Assembly: GCA_002348365.1 (NCBI GenBank)
Contig: DEBC01000130.1
Location: 41,884-105,883 of the forward strand
Reading direction: 5' to 3'
DNA length: 64,000 bases
DNA from: Alphaproteobacteria bacterium UBA2966
GTDB taxonomy: Bacteria; Pseudomonadota; Alphaproteobacteria; UBA2966
Below are positions 19,588 through 28,937 of this stretch, one piece after another. Numbering within the stretch: position 1 is the stretch's first letter; the number at the start of each line of letters is the position of its first letter. The position numbers and the translations under genes are program-made. A model generated the notes under the pieces. It was not told the origin of the DNA. It ran no database searches and saw nothing but the letters and a program-made list of their open reading frames with translations.

Positions 19588-19727
19588 GGTCCGGGGCAGG
19601 ATTTGACGGGAAAACAAAATCCATAACCGACCGTCGTATCCACCCCAGCAATGCCGAACGGACCAGTGTGAGACGGTCGAGTACTATTCGGGAGCGCAGG
19701 GGACCTGCCAAACAGCCGCTTTGAGTA

Positions 19728-19787
19728 GGTATCGCGGGATGACCCCGCACAATGCGTGGTCTGCCCACAAGCGGTGGCACAGATACC
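19728..19787 (+). promoter_or_regulatory. Possible structured 5' leader of the DUF4167 gene
   Basis: Sixty bases just before the DUF4167 start can fold into a closed multi-branch shape. GGTATC (19728-19733) pairs with GATACC (19782-19787). Inside, GCGGG (19734-19738) pairs with CCCGC (19744-19748), and a second arm can form from TGCC (19762-19765) with GGCA (19776-19779), or from GTGG with CCAC. I recognise no named riboswitch. It could also be a rho-independent terminator remnant of prmC, but there is no T run. Confidence 0.3.
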
Positions 19788-19801
19788 GGTGACATGAGGT
19801 A

Positions 19802-20395
19802 ATGAAGCACAATTCGAATCCTAAGAGAGGCCGTGGCCGCTCCGGTGGCCGACGTTCAAATCACGGACCCAATCGAACCTACGATAGCAATGGACCGGAC
19901 GTAAAAGTCAGGGGGACGGCGACGCAGGTGTGTGATCGCTATCTTGCCTTGGCACGGGATGCTTCTTCTTCGGGAGACCGGATCAAGGCGGAGGGCTATC
20001 TGCAGCACGCCGAGCATTACTATCGAGTCGTCCACGGAGACGAAGCCCAACAAGGTCAAAACCACTGGCAAAACCAGGGTCAGGGCCGTTTCAACGGGCG
20101 GCGCAATAACATGGTCGCACCGGCTGAAGTCGCGTTGTCGGGTGAACAGGCGCCCGTCTATCACATGAACGAGCAGGCCGCTGAGACCACTACGCCCCCT
20201 GCTACTGAAGAAAAGAATCAGTCCCGGGCCGAGCAGTCCAACAGTTCGAACGGGGGTACGGCCGCCAGTGTTGACGCGTCCGGATCGGAGAATATCGCGA
20301 GCGCCGATGGCCGCGAAAAGCGGGAAGCCGTGATCGAGGAAACCAGCGACATGGAATCGACCGAGTCGGAAGGAAACACCGCCGCGAGTGCCTGA
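19802..20395 (+). CDS. DUF4167 domain-containing protein
   Basis: A 197-residue protein of a family confined largely to Alphaproteobacteria, with no known biochemical role. The N-terminal 85 residues are the conserved domain: a basic, Arg/Gly/Asn-rich tract likely to bind RNA or DNA, then RGTATQVCDRYLALARDASSSGDRIKAEGYLQHAEHYYR-type helices (about 38-75). The rest is a low-complexity, acidic Glu/Ser/Ala tail. ATG 19802 follows GAGGT. Placement between prmC and clpB is conserved in the class. Confidence 0.9.
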   Translation: MKHNSNPKRGRGRSGGRRSNHGPNRTYDSNGPDVKVRGTATQVCDRYLALARDASSSGDRIKAEGYLQHAEHYYRVVHGDEAQQGQNHWQNQGQGRFNGRRNNMVAPAEVALSGEQAPVYHMNEQAAETTTPPATEEKNQSRAEQSNSSNGGTAASVDASGSENIASADGREKREAVIEETSDMESTESEGNTAASA

Positions 20396-20496
20396 CCGGC
20401 GTCAGTGCCGGGGTGCGGTTTCAAAACTTAATCAATCGGCAATGATCCTCAGGGCAAACTGCTCTGGGGTTTAGAACAGATTTACGACTTGCGCCT

Positions 20497-20526
20497 CTTG
20501 TGTGGCAATTGAGCAACACTACATAA
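20497..20526 (+). promoter_or_regulatory. Candidate heat-shock (sigma-32-type) promoter of clpB
   Basis: CTTG (20497-20500) followed after 18 bases by CTACATAA (20519-20526) resembles the alphaproteobacterial RpoH pattern (CTTG, 17-18 bases, CYTATNT), though the downstream half is imperfect. It lies about 140 bases before the clpB start. ClpB is an RpoH target in most Proteobacteria, which is why I looked here. Tentative. Confidence 0.3.
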
Positions 20527-20667
20527 GAGGGCGCGCGATTGCGACTGATGGATGCGGGTTATTTGATTCTCGCATGCGGTGTCGGGTCGTGCCGCTGGGC
20601 TGCCAGCTTGCGGGCCACGGGGCAGGCGGCGATTTGAGAACAGATTTTGCTTTGTTGGGGCATCGTT

Positions 20668-23256
20668 ATGGAATTTGAGACCTATACCGAGCGGTCCCGA
20701 GGATTCGTCCAGTCGGCGCAGGGCTTGGCACTGCGGACCGGACATCAGCGGTTCACGCCCGAGCACCTGCTCAAGGTGCTGCTTGATGACGAAGAAGGAC
20801 TGTGCGCAATCCTGATCGGCGGCGCCGGCGGCGATCCCAAGGCGGCACAGGCCGGAGTAGAAACCGCACTTGCCAAGCTTCCCAAAGTTGAAGGCTCGGG
20901 TGCCGGTCAAGTCTATCTGGCGCCCGAGACGGCCCACCTGTTCGAATCAGCGGAGAAATTGGCGGGAAAAGCCGGAGACACCTACGTCACGGTTGAGCGT
21001 TTGTTGCTGGCACTGGCGCTGGCGACGGATACACCTTCGGCAGAAATTTTGAAGAGTGCCGGCGTTACGCCGCAAGCTCTGGATGCCGCAATCTCGGATA
21101 TGCGCAAGGGTCGCACGGCGGATACGGCAGGGGCTGAGGATACTTTCGAGGCTTTGAGCAAGTATGCGCGCGATCTGACTGAGGACGCGACCCAGGGCCG
21201 ACTCGATCCTGTTATCGGCCGCGATGAAGAAATCCGCCGCACCATTCAGGTCTTGTCGAGGCGCACGAAGAACAATCCCGTTCTCATTGGTGAGCCCGGC
21301 GTGGGCAAGACGGCCATCGTGGAAGGTCTGGCGCAACGAATCGTGAATCGAGACATTCCTGAATCGCTTCGGGACAAACGCCTCATGGCATTGGATCTGG
21401 GCGCGTTGATTGCAGGCGCTAAGTTTCGTGGCGAGTTTGAAGAACGGTTGAAAGCCGTACTTTCGGAAATCCAGACCGCTCGCGATGTCATCCTGTTCAT
21501 TGATGAGATGCACACGCTCGTCGGCGCAGGGGCAGCGGAAGGCGCGATGGACGCCTCGAATCTCCTGAAGCCTGCACTGGCGAGAGGGGAGCTCCACTGT
21601 GTCGGTGCTACAACACTTGATGAGTACCGCAAGCATGTCGAGAAAGACGGTGCGCTGGCCCGCCGATTTCAGGCGGTCTTCGTCACCGAGCCGACCGTGG
21701 AGGATTCGGTTTCAATCCTGCGTGGGCTGAAAGAGAAGTATGAACTCCACCATGGCGTCCGCATCACGGACGGTGCCATCGTTGCGGCAGCCACGCTGTC
21801 CAACCGCTATATCACCGATCGATTCCTGCCTGACAAAGCTATCGACCTGGTTGATGAGGCAACCAGTCGTCGACGTATGGAAGTGGATTCCAAACCCGAG
21901 GAAATCGACGAACTCGATCGTCGGATTATTCAGCTCAAGATCGAACGGGAGGCGCTGAAAAAGGAAGATGACTCCGCGTCCCGTGAAAGATTGGAACGAC
22001 TGGAGAAAGAACTCGCGGAGCTTGAGCAGGGGGCGGCGGTACTGACTGCAAAGTGGCAGGCACAGAAGGACAAGCTTGCCGGCGCTCAAAAGGTGAAGGA
22101 AGAACTCGACATCGCCCGCAATGATCTCGAGCGAGCGCAACGGGACGGTGATCTCGCGCGAGCCGGTGAACTTGCCTACGGCGTCATTCCAGAGTTGGAA
22201 AAGTGCCTTGCAGACCCGCAAGAGGCCGATGAGCAGCAGATCATGCGCGAAGAGGTTACGGCTGAGGATATAGCCAATGTCGTCGCCCGCTGGACAGGCG
22301 TTCCGGTTGACAAGATGCTGGAGGGTGAGCGCGAGAAGCTGCTGGGTATGGAAGAGGACCTTGCCAAGCGCGTGGTTGGCCAGCAGGAGGCTGTCAGCGC
22401 CGTTGCCAATGCCGTGCGCCGTGCGCGTGCGGGTCTACAGGACTCCAACCGGCCCATTGGTTCCTTCCTGTTTCTCGGGCCGACCGGTGTGGGCAAGACC
22501 GAACTTACCAAAGCGCTTGCGGAACGCCTGTTTGATGACGAACAGGCCATGGTCCGAATCGATATGTCGGAGTACATGGAGAAGCATGCCGTCGCCCGTC
22601 TGATTGGCGCGCCGCCCGGGTATGTAGGATACGAGGAGGGTGGTGCACTCACCGAGGTGGTTCGCCGTCGCCCGTATCAGGTGATTTTGTTCGACGAGAT
22701 CGAGAAGGCGCACCCTGACGTGTTCAACGTCTTGTTGCAGGTCCTGGATGATGGTCGGTTAACGGATGGCCAAGGGCGCACGGTCGATTTCAGGAATACG
22801 CTGATTATCCTCACATCAAACTTGGGTTCTGACTATCTCGCGGCGCTGGCGGATGGCGAAGATGTCGAATCGGCGCGTGACCAGGTCATGGATGTGGTCC
22901 GTACCGCGTTCCGGCCCGAGTTCCTCAATCGTCTCGACGAGGTCATTCTGTTCCATCGTCTCGGCCGCCAGGATATGACGGGCATCGTCGACATCCAGTT
23001 GCGCTCCCTCGAGGCCCTTCTGGCCGATCGAAAGATTTCTCTCGAAGTCGAGGAATCTGGCCGCGTGTGGCTGGCAAACGCCGGCTACGATCCGGTGTAC
23101 GGTGCACGCCCGCTCAAACGGGTGATCCAGCGCCAGCTGCAAAACGTCCTGGCTGGCATGATTCTGGAAGGCGCGATCGCCGAAGGCGAGACGGTAAAGG
23201 TCACCGCCGGAGATGGCGGGCTATCGGTGAACGGTGAGTTGATCCAGGCGGCATAG
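20668..23256 (+). CDS. clpB: ATP-dependent chaperone ClpB
   Basis: ClpB is a hexameric AAA+ disaggregase that works with DnaK to recover aggregated proteins after heat stress. The 862-residue length is normal. Order: N-terminal Clp-N repeats (about 5-145), AAA-1 with Walker A GEPGVGKT and Walker [10 protein letters not shown], the coiled-coil middle domain (about 405-525, Glu/Lys/Leu-rich), AAA-2 with Walker [11 protein letters not shown] and Walker [12 protein letters not shown], and the C-terminal D2-small domain. ATG 20668 matches the family; an upstream TTG is also open. A strong terminator follows. Confidence 0.97.
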   Translation: MEFETYTERSRGFVQSAQGLALRTGHQRFTPEHLLKVLLDDEEGLCAILIGGAGGDPKAAQAGVETALAKLPKVEGSGAGQVYLAPETAHLFESAEKLAGKAGDTYVTVERLLLALALATDTPSAEILKSAGVTPQALDAAISDMRKGRTADTAGAEDTFEALSKYARDLTEDATQGRLDPVIGRDEEIRRTIQVLSRRTKNNPVLIGEPGVGKTAIVEGLAQRIVNRDIPESLRDKRLMALDLGALIAGAKFRGEFEERLKAVLSEIQTARDVILFIDEMHTLVGAGAAEGAMDASNLLKPALARGELHCVGATTLDEYRKHVEKDGALARRFQAVFVTEPTVEDSVSILRGLKEKYELHHGVRITDGAIVAAATLSNRYITDRFLPDKAIDLVDEATSRRRMEVDSKPEEIDELDRRIIQLKIEREALKKEDDSASRERLERLEKELAELEQGAAVLTAKWQAQKDKLAGAQKVKEELDIARNDLERAQRDGDLARAGELAYGVIPELEKCLADPQEADEQQIMREEVTAEDIANVVARWTGVPVDKMLEGEREKLLGMEEDLAKRVVGQQEAVSAVANAVRRARAGLQDSNRPIGSFLFLGPTGVGKTELTKALAERLFDDEQAMVRIDMSEYMEKHAVARLIGAPPGYVGYEEGGALTEVVRRRPYQVILFDEIEKAHPDVFNVLLQVLDDGRLTDGQGRTVDFRNTLIILTSNLGSDYLAALADGEDVESARDQVMDVVRTAFRPEFLNRLDEVILFHRLGRQDMTGIVDIQLRSLEALLADRKISLEVEESGRVWLANAGYDPVYGARPLKRVIQRQLQNVLAGMILEGAIAEGETVKVTAGDGGLSVNGELIQAA

Positions 23257-23278
23257 ACAGGATTTAATGTATTGAAAT

Positions 23279-23301
23279 AAAGGGAAAAATTCCCTTTTTT
23301 T
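23279..23301 (+). terminator. Rho-independent terminator after clpB, probably bidirectional
   Basis: AAAGGGAA (23279-23286), a 3-base loop and TTCCCTTT (23290-23297) form a perfect 8-bp stem followed by more Ts. It lies 22 bases after the clpB stop. The convergent peptidase gene stops at 23300, so its mRNA would run into the same inverted repeat and then a T-rich stretch. Confidence 0.8.
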
Positions 23302-24736
23302 ACCGCTTCACGCTTGCCACACGAGACGACGCGGGTGTTTCGTTGAGTGCCACGTCGGTCTTGGCTTTCTCTTCCAGAAAACGCGCCAGTTCCGAACCCT
23401 TCAGTTTCTTTCCGGTCGGCAGTTTGAGCTTCAGCGGGTTCAGCTTCTTGCCGTTTCGATGCACCTCATAGTGAAGATGCGGGCCCGTAGAACGACCGGT
23501 TGTTCCGACATATCCGATGATCTGGCCTTGGCGAACCCTTTTCCCGGACCGGACTCCTTTCGCGTAGCCCTTCAGGTGTGCATAGGCTGTCTTGTACGTG
23601 CTGTTGTGGCGGATCCGGACGTACTTGCCATAAGCGCCGTAACGGCTCGCGCGTTCAACGACTCCGTCTCCGGCCGCCATGATCGGAGTGCCACGGGGAG
23701 CGGCAAAATCAAGACCACGATGCATCATGGTGTATCCCAGGATCGGATGCCGGCGCTTGCCGAAGCGTGAGGAAAGGCGCGCGCCGTCGATGGGTGTTTT
23801 CATCAGGGCTTTGCGGGCGCTCTGGCCCTTGGCATCGTAGTAGTCGACGGCGCCGTCCTCGGTCGCGAATCGATAAAGCTGTAGGTCCTCGCCGCTCAAC
23901 GCGAGGGAAGCATATAGAATATCGCCATTCTTTACGGCGCGTCCGTCTTCGTCTTTGAACGACTCGAACAGGATCTCGAAGCGGTCGCCATGCCGGATCT
24001 CACGCTGGAAATCGACATCCCAGCTGAACATCCGGATGAGGTCCATGATGACGCGAGCCGGAACACCCGTGCGACGGGCCGAGACGAACAGACTGTCGTC
24101 GATTCGATCTGCGCCCCGGACAAATGAGGGCTCCAGGGATTGCACAATTTCCTGGGCCTCAAAACCGTCTTCAGTGCGGACGGCGGATACGCTGCGCTCG
24201 ACATCCAGGGTCACGATCACCGCGACAAGCGCATCGCCCTTGGCCGCATTGCCATCCGATTCTGGCTCGGGGCGGAATGCCGCAGTCAATTTCTGACCCA
24301 CCTTGAGTCTACGAGGATCAAAGATCGATTTAAGGGCCCCAATCGCTGTGTGGGCTTCCTCACGTTTTGCGCCTGCTCGGCGCAATACCCGCATCAGTGT
24401 GTCGCCGCGCCGCACCGTGAGGTGCCGTTCGTCGATGACCGGTTCGGCCTGTGCAGGAGGCGAGATCGCCAGTTCTGGTTCGGATCCCTCCTGGGCTTCA
24501 ATATCTGTTGTGGTAACAGGGCCAAGCGGTGCGGTGGCAGCCTTGTCTGGAACCGACACCAGCTCGAGTGCCCGACCGTTCGCATTTCCGAAAGCCGGCA
24601 AATCCAGTGCCGTCGCGAGGGCCATAAAGACACCCAACCCGAGGATGATCCCGTAGGCCGTGAATCTGCCCTCGCCTTGACCAGCGAGGCGTTCGCTGTC
24701 ACGCCAGATTCGAGGCGCCGATTGTTTTCTGGCCAT
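23300..24736 (-). CDS. M23 family metallopeptidase (peptidoglycan endopeptidase)
   Basis: A 478-residue envelope protein. It has a membrane anchor or uncleaved signal (about 27-48, AYGIILGLGVFMALATALDL), a Pro/Glu-rich linker, an OapA/LysM-like segment (LTVRRGDTLMRVLRRAG), a beta-rich middle part, and the LytM domain (about 320-425). Zinc ligands are the His and Asp in MHRGLDFAAP and the HLHYE motif with YAHL upstream. Predicted to cleave peptide cross-links during growth or division. ATG 24736 is followed by a positively charged stretch as expected for an N-in anchor. About 280 AT-rich bases upstream should hold its promoter. Confidence 0.9.
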   Translation of the reverse strand: MARKQSAPRIWRDSERLAGQGEGRFTAYGIILGLGVFMALATALDLPAFGNANGRALELVSVPDKAATAPLGPVTTTDIEAQEGSEPELAISPPAQAEPVIDERHLTVRRGDTLMRVLRRAGAKREEAHTAIGALKSIFDPRRLKVGQKLTAAFRPEPESDGNAAKGDALVAVIVTLDVERSVSAVRTEDGFEAQEIVQSLEPSFVRGADRIDDSLFVSARRTGVPARVIMDLIRMFSWDVDFQREIRHGDRFEILFESFKDEDGRAVKNGDILYASLALSGEDLQLYRFATEDGAVDYYDAKGQSARKALMKTPIDGARLSSRFGKRRHPILGYTMMHRGLDFAAPRGTPIMAAGDGVVERASRYGAYGKYVRIRHNSTYKTAYAHLKGYAKGVRSGKRVRQGQIIGYVGTTGRSTGPHLHYEVHRNGKKLNPLKLKLPTGKKLKGSELARFLEEKAKTDVALNETPASSRVASVKR

Positions 24737-25012
24737 TACCGAAACATTGCTCCCACCATGACCCCCGACGCGGATTCCTTGGGGGATTCCAGGGAGTTGA
24801 AACCGAAGCCGCGCAAAAATGGCAAGAACTCGATTCTCTTGTCAAGGATTTTTTGTATTAGAATCAATGCGATTTTCAGATTTCCTAATGACAATTCAGA
24901 GAATGATCTGAGACCTGATTGGAATTAGGTGACTCAATTTCTCGTTCTCGATTTCCGAGCCAGATCAACACGTCCGTCGGACGTGACTGCTCTCATAGGG
25001 TTAACGGAGGGG

Positions 25013-26410
25013 TCAGGGTGCCGAATCGAAAGATTCGGTGGTGTAGCGCCACACGCGCAGGTCATCGGCCCAGTAGTCGGGTGTGAAACCTGCCTTGGTT
25101 TTTAGATGTTGGAGAAAGATCGGTGCCTCCGGGTAGTGTTTCCAGACTTGCGGCAGGAACGTAGCCCGCTTCTTTCCATCCTCCAATATCAGTCCGTCGA
25201 TACCGGGTCGAAGCTTGGCTATCAGATCGTCTTCCGAATTGAATTTGATGGAGACCGGTATGCTCAGCACGGAAATGCTGAGGTCGACATTGTCGTATTC
25301 CTCTGAGGTCAACGGCTGGAATCGGGGATCCTTGAAGGCTGCCCGAAAAGCGTTCTGAGCGACATCGACTGCCAAAGGTTGATGCGGAACCAGAGATCCG
25401 ATGCAACCCCGCAGGCGCCCCTCGCATTCCAATGTAACGAAGCTGGCACGCGGTGCGGACAACCGGGGCGGCAACAGGGTGGTCGACAAGCTGGGTTCCT
25501 TGCCCGTGGACAGGCCCGAGCGAATGGCACGGTGTGCGATGTCGCCGAGGCGACGCCGGAACCTCTCGGACAGGCGTTGGCGATCCCCCTCTTCGACAAT
25601 GAATGAACCATAACCGACCACCTTGTCACGGGGCCCTGCGGTATCGCCCGAATTCCGAAGATCCACCAGCGTGATGCGAAGGTCGCGACGCTGGGCCAGC
25701 GCCATGAGACCGCGTATCGGTCGGCCGCCGCAGGCTCCTTCCGTGGTGACCTTATCCATCTGCAGCATCTGGATCGCCCGACAGGTTGCCTCGTCCATTG
25801 AACTTGCCTTGGCGTAGTCGTGGTAGTGGCTGAGATCGGAACTGATCACCACCAGCGTTTCCGGGCCGCCCCAAAGCGCGTCCAGTACTCGTGCGACATC
25901 CTCGGGAGCCGCGTCACCCACCACGATGGGGACCAGGTTGAAGTCGCCCAGAATCGTTTGCAGGAAGGGCAGGTGAACTTCCAGGCTGTGTTCCTGCGCG
26001 TGTGCCTCATCCATCAGACGGACCTGGGAAAATCCGGCGATCTCTGCAATCGCTCGGGCGTCGATGGGAATCGGGCCGAGCGGCGTGACATAGGCCTCGG
26101 CGCTCGGCACGGCGAGACCGCTGAAGCCGACCCGGTGAGAGGGTCCCAGCAGGATCCCCCGATTGACCGTCCCGCGAGCTACCTCCAGGCGCGTGTATAC
26201 CGAAGCGGCTACCGGACCCGAATAGACGTAACCGGCATGCGGGGCGATGACCGCCTTGGGCCAGGGCGTATCCGGATCTTCAAGATGGGTTTGGCGTGCT
26301 CCGTTCAGATAGGCATCCACCGCAGCCCGCAGTTCGCCCGGATCTTCTGGATAGAAAAACCCCGCGACGGCCGGCGCTCTGATGTGTTCGAAAGATTCCT
26401 GAGTGGCCAT
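25013..26410 (-). CDS. AmmeMemoRadiSam system protein, MEMO-AMMECR1 fusion (B and A components)
   Basis: A 465-residue fusion. Residues about 10-275 form a MEMO domain related to class III extradiol dioxygenases. The candidate metal or active-site residues are His58 (APHAGY), His92 (GPSH), His195 (SDLSH) and Cys227 (ACGGRP), matching the residues described for human MEMO1. Residues about 285-460 form an AMMECR1 domain with the signature LRGCIG (333-338). Both domains co-occur with a particular radical SAM enzyme in the computationally defined AmmeMemoRadiSam system, whose chemistry I do not know to be established. That radical SAM gene lies 1.3 kb away in the opposite orientation. ATG 26410 follows GAGGGTCGGGACC; a TTG at 26431 is also open. 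Confidence 0.9.
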   Translation of the reverse strand: MATQESFEHIRAPAVAGFFYPEDPGELRAAVDAYLNGARQTHLEDPDTPWPKAVIAPHAGYVYSGPVAASVYTRLEVARGTVNRGILLGPSHRVGFSGLAVPSAEAYVTPLGPIPIDARAIAEIAGFSQVRLMDEAHAQEHSLEVHLPFLQTILGDFNLVPIVVGDAAPEDVARVLDALWGGPETLVVISSDLSHYHDYAKASSMDEATCRAIQMLQMDKVTTEGACGGRPIRGLMALAQRRDLRITLVDLRNSGDTAGPRDKVVGYGSFIVEEGDRQRLSERFRRRLGDIAHRAIRSGLSTGKEPSLSTTLLPPRLSAPRASFVTLECEGRLRGCIGSLVPHQPLAVDVAQNAFRAAFKDPRFQPLTSEEYDNVDLSISVLSIPVSIKFNSEDDLIAKLRPGIDGLILEDGKKRATFLPQVWKHYPEAPIFLQHLKTKAGFTPDYWADDLRVWRYTTESFDSAP

Positions 26411-26524
26411 GGTCCCGACCCTCGCCTGCAATCACCGGACTTCGGTGCTGTTCCCTCGTATGGGTGGGGCTATGTCACTCTAATGACTGCCCGCAAGCCT
26501 GCCAAGTATGCCTCCGAAATTTGA

Positions 26525-27586
26525 CTAAACAGTGGCAACGGGCGTCACGGGTGAGCCCACGGCGCCCGAGATTCTGAGCGGCGGCGCGGTCAGCAGGAAG
26601 CGGCTGCGGCCATTTGACCGCAACCAATCGGCAAGTTCACTGAGGTGCCATAGCTCGGCGAGAGGGACCCCCAACCTGAACAGGCAATGTTCGTGCAACG
26701 GGAGCCAGGGACGTCGCGCCCCGGGCCCGGAGTCGTCCGGATTGGGCAGTAGTGGATCGCACTCCACGGCGAAGTTGTCGGCAATCAGCGCAACGAGTTC
26801 GCTGTCCGTGATCCACTGCAGCAGCCGCGCATCCCAGCCGTTCAATTCAGCATAGGGATTGGGCCGAACGCGTGCGGGATCGGGCGTGCCGCCCATTTCC
26901 ATCAACATGCGGCCGAAACCCGAGTGCAGCAATACCATGTCCCCCGACTCAACGACCACGTTGTCGGCTTCCATGATCATCATCAGGTCGTCATAGCCGA
27001 CCTTTCGGCCCGTCGTGCTGAAATGTGCTTCCAGGTCGATCATGACACCGCGACCCTGCACGCAGGCCACCGCAAAATTATCGATACTGAGAGCTTTTGC
27101 CTGGGCTCCTTCGTACCGGTCGTAACCGTCAATACCGGTGTCGGACGTGGGGTCTTGGAAGTGCTAATCCCCGCGATAACCGTTGTAGTAGACGATCTCG
27201 GGAACGCCGTCGCCGTCGGCATCGAACATCGAACCGACAAGCGCCAGGGAATCCCACTGAGAAGAGTATTGAGAGTAGAGAAGGACGATGTCGTCGTTCA
27301 CGACATCGGTAATCTCCGAGCCTTGGGAGACCGACTCGTGGTTAAAGCAGGGTCGCCCGTCCCGATCGGGTGTAAAGATGCGCGGCGGATTTCGACGCGG
27401 ATTGACCGCGTTTCCGCCCGGATAATTGAGAGGAAGACTGAGGCAGAAATTTAGTCCCTCCCGTACTTCTGCCACGCCCTCGCGGACCTTTTCCGGTGTC
27501 AGCAGGTTCAGGCGTCCGATCTGGTCATCGGGGCCGAATTCGCCCCAAGTGGAACCCTCGGGCCGATTCTTCCAGCGTTGTGCCAT
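26525..27586 (-). pseudogene. Cyclase family protein (kynurenine formamidase-like), interrupted by in-frame TAG
   Basis: Reading from ATG 27586 (good site GGGAGGG) to 26525 gives a full-length metal-dependent cyclase/hydrolase of the Cyclase family, broken by a TAG at 27164-27166 (codon 141). Before the stop: WGEFGPDDQIGRLNLLTPE and YSSQWDSLALVGSMFDADG. After it, in the same frame: LSIDNFAVACVQGRGVMIDL, VESGDMVLLHSGFGR and the C-terminal GAVGSPVTPVATV. In this subfamily QWDSLA is usually followed by His, a likely metal ligand; here it is Leu, a second sign of decay. It lies between the AmmeMemoRadiSam genes; a functional tie is only suggested by position. Confidence 0.78.
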
Positions 27587-27675
27587 GACACCCTCCCTTA
27601 TCTGCGACAATCTCAACGTCACCTGTCAGGCGGGCCCTTCAAAAGCTGCCGCCCCGGTTTCATATATCGTCTAGA

Positions 27676-28851
27676 ATGATGCCAGCGGATGGACCAATGA
27701 GCACTGCAGCGACACCGGAAGACGTGATATCGGGCGTCGAGGGGCGTTACTGGCATGCCCTCGAAGACGGACGGGTTCAGTGTGATGTTTGCCCCAGGTT
27801 CTGCAAGCTGAAGGACGGTCAGCGGGGTCTCTGCTTTGTGCGAGCCAACGACGGCGGCCGCATCGTACTCACGACTTACGGCCGCTCCAGTGGATTCTGC
27901 GTCGATCCCATCGAAAAGAAGCCGCTCAATCAATTCCTTCCCGGTACGCCGGTTTTTTCATTTGGAACGGCGGGCTGCAATTTAACCTGCAAGTTCTGCC
28001 AGAATTGGGATATCAGCAAGTCGCGGGAGATCGATACCCTGGCCGATGCGGCGGCGCCAGAGACATTGGCGGAAGCGGCGCTGCGACTTGGCTGCCGTTC
28101 GGTTGCCTACACCTACAACGATCCAACGATATTTCTCGAGTATGCGGTGGATGTCGCCAAGGCTTGCCATGACGTGGGTGTGAAGTCGGTCGCGGTGACG
28201 GCCGGATACATCGCCCCCGAGGCGCGGGAGGAGTTCTACGCGCACATGGACGCCGCCAACCTCGATCTCAAGGCGTTCACCGAGGACTTCTATCACAAGC
28301 TCTGCACGGGAGAGCTTGCCCGGGTTCTCGATACGCTGGTCTACCTGCGCAACGAAACGGACGTCTGGTTCGAGGTCACGACGCTGCTCATCCCCGGTCA
28401 GAACGACTCGTCCGAAGAGATCTACAACATGACGCGTTGGTTCCTAGACAACCTCGGCTCGAACGTGCCGCTGCACTTCAGTGCGTTTCACCCCGACTAT
28501 CGAATGCGCGATATTCCCCGCACGCCCCACGGCACACTGATCCGGGCCCGGGATATCGCGCTGCGGAACGGCCTCCACTACGTCTATGTCGGCAACGTCC
28601 ACGACGAGGCCTGCAGCTCGACCTATTGCCCGGGCTGCGGGGAGAAAGTGATCGGCCGGGACTGGTATCAGTTGACCCACTGGCATCTCGACCCTACCGG
28701 CCATTGCCGCTCTTGCGGAATCACCGTATCGGGTGTCTATGACGGTCCGCCCGGCGATTGGGGCCGCAAGCGCAAGCCGATTCGACTGATCGATTTTGAC
28801 AAGCGCCGTCGCTCCGGCTCCATGATCGGTCACAACCGCCGGCCGGCGTAG
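27676..28851 (+). CDS. AmmeMemoRadiSam system radical SAM enzyme
   Basis: A 391-residue radical SAM protein. The [4Fe-4S] cluster motif CNLTCKFC is at residues 101-108. It is preceded by a cysteine-rich N-terminal segment (CDVCPRFCKL and LCFVR, Cys36-Cys53) and followed by GYIAPEA, LDLKAFTEDFY and FEVTTLLIPGQND. The C terminus has further CPGCG and CRSCG pairs, probable extra metal sites. This layout is that of the AmmeMemoRadiSam radical SAM family, related to pyruvate formate-lyase activases; substrate unknown to me. ATG 27676 is used; an ATG at 27697 would also serve. It diverges from the interrupted cyclase. Confidence 0.9.
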   Translation: MMPADGPMSTAATPEDVISGVEGRYWHALEDGRVQCDVCPRFCKLKDGQRGLCFVRANDGGRIVLTTYGRSSGFCVDPIEKKPLNQFLPGTPVFSFGTAGCNLTCKFCQNWDISKSREIDTLADAAAPETLAEAALRLGCRSVAYTYNDPTIFLEYAVDVAKACHDVGVKSVAVTAGYIAPEAREEFYAHMDAANLDLKAFTEDFYHKLCTGELARVLDTLVYLRNETDVWFEVTTLLIPGQNDSSEEIYNMTRWFLDNLGSNVPLHFSAFHPDYRMRDIPRTPHGTLIRARDIALRNGLHYVYVGNVHDEACSSTYCPGCGEKVIGRDWYQLTHWHLDPTGHCRSCGITVSGVYDGPPGDWGRKRKPIRLIDFDKRRRSGSMIGHNRRPA

Positions 28852-28876
28852 CCCTTACCCGCCTCGTGGTGACCGG

Positions 28877-28899
28877 CGCCCTCTCCCTCAGGGAGAGGG
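28877..28899. repeat. Palindromic extragenic element in a convergent intergenic gap
   Basis: GCCCTCTCC (28877-28885), CTCAG, then GGAGAGGGC (28891-28899) is a perfect 9-bp inverted repeat, followed by AAAGGG and, 20 bases on, GGTGAGGGGG. This resembles widespread CCCTCTCCC / GGTGAGGG extragenic palindromes seen in many proteobacterial genomes. It lies between two convergent genes and may stop transcription from both sides. I see only this one copy in the window. Confidence 0.5.
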
Positions 28900-28937
28900 C
28901 AAAGGGAGCATGGCGACCGTGGGTGAGGGGGTGTTCT

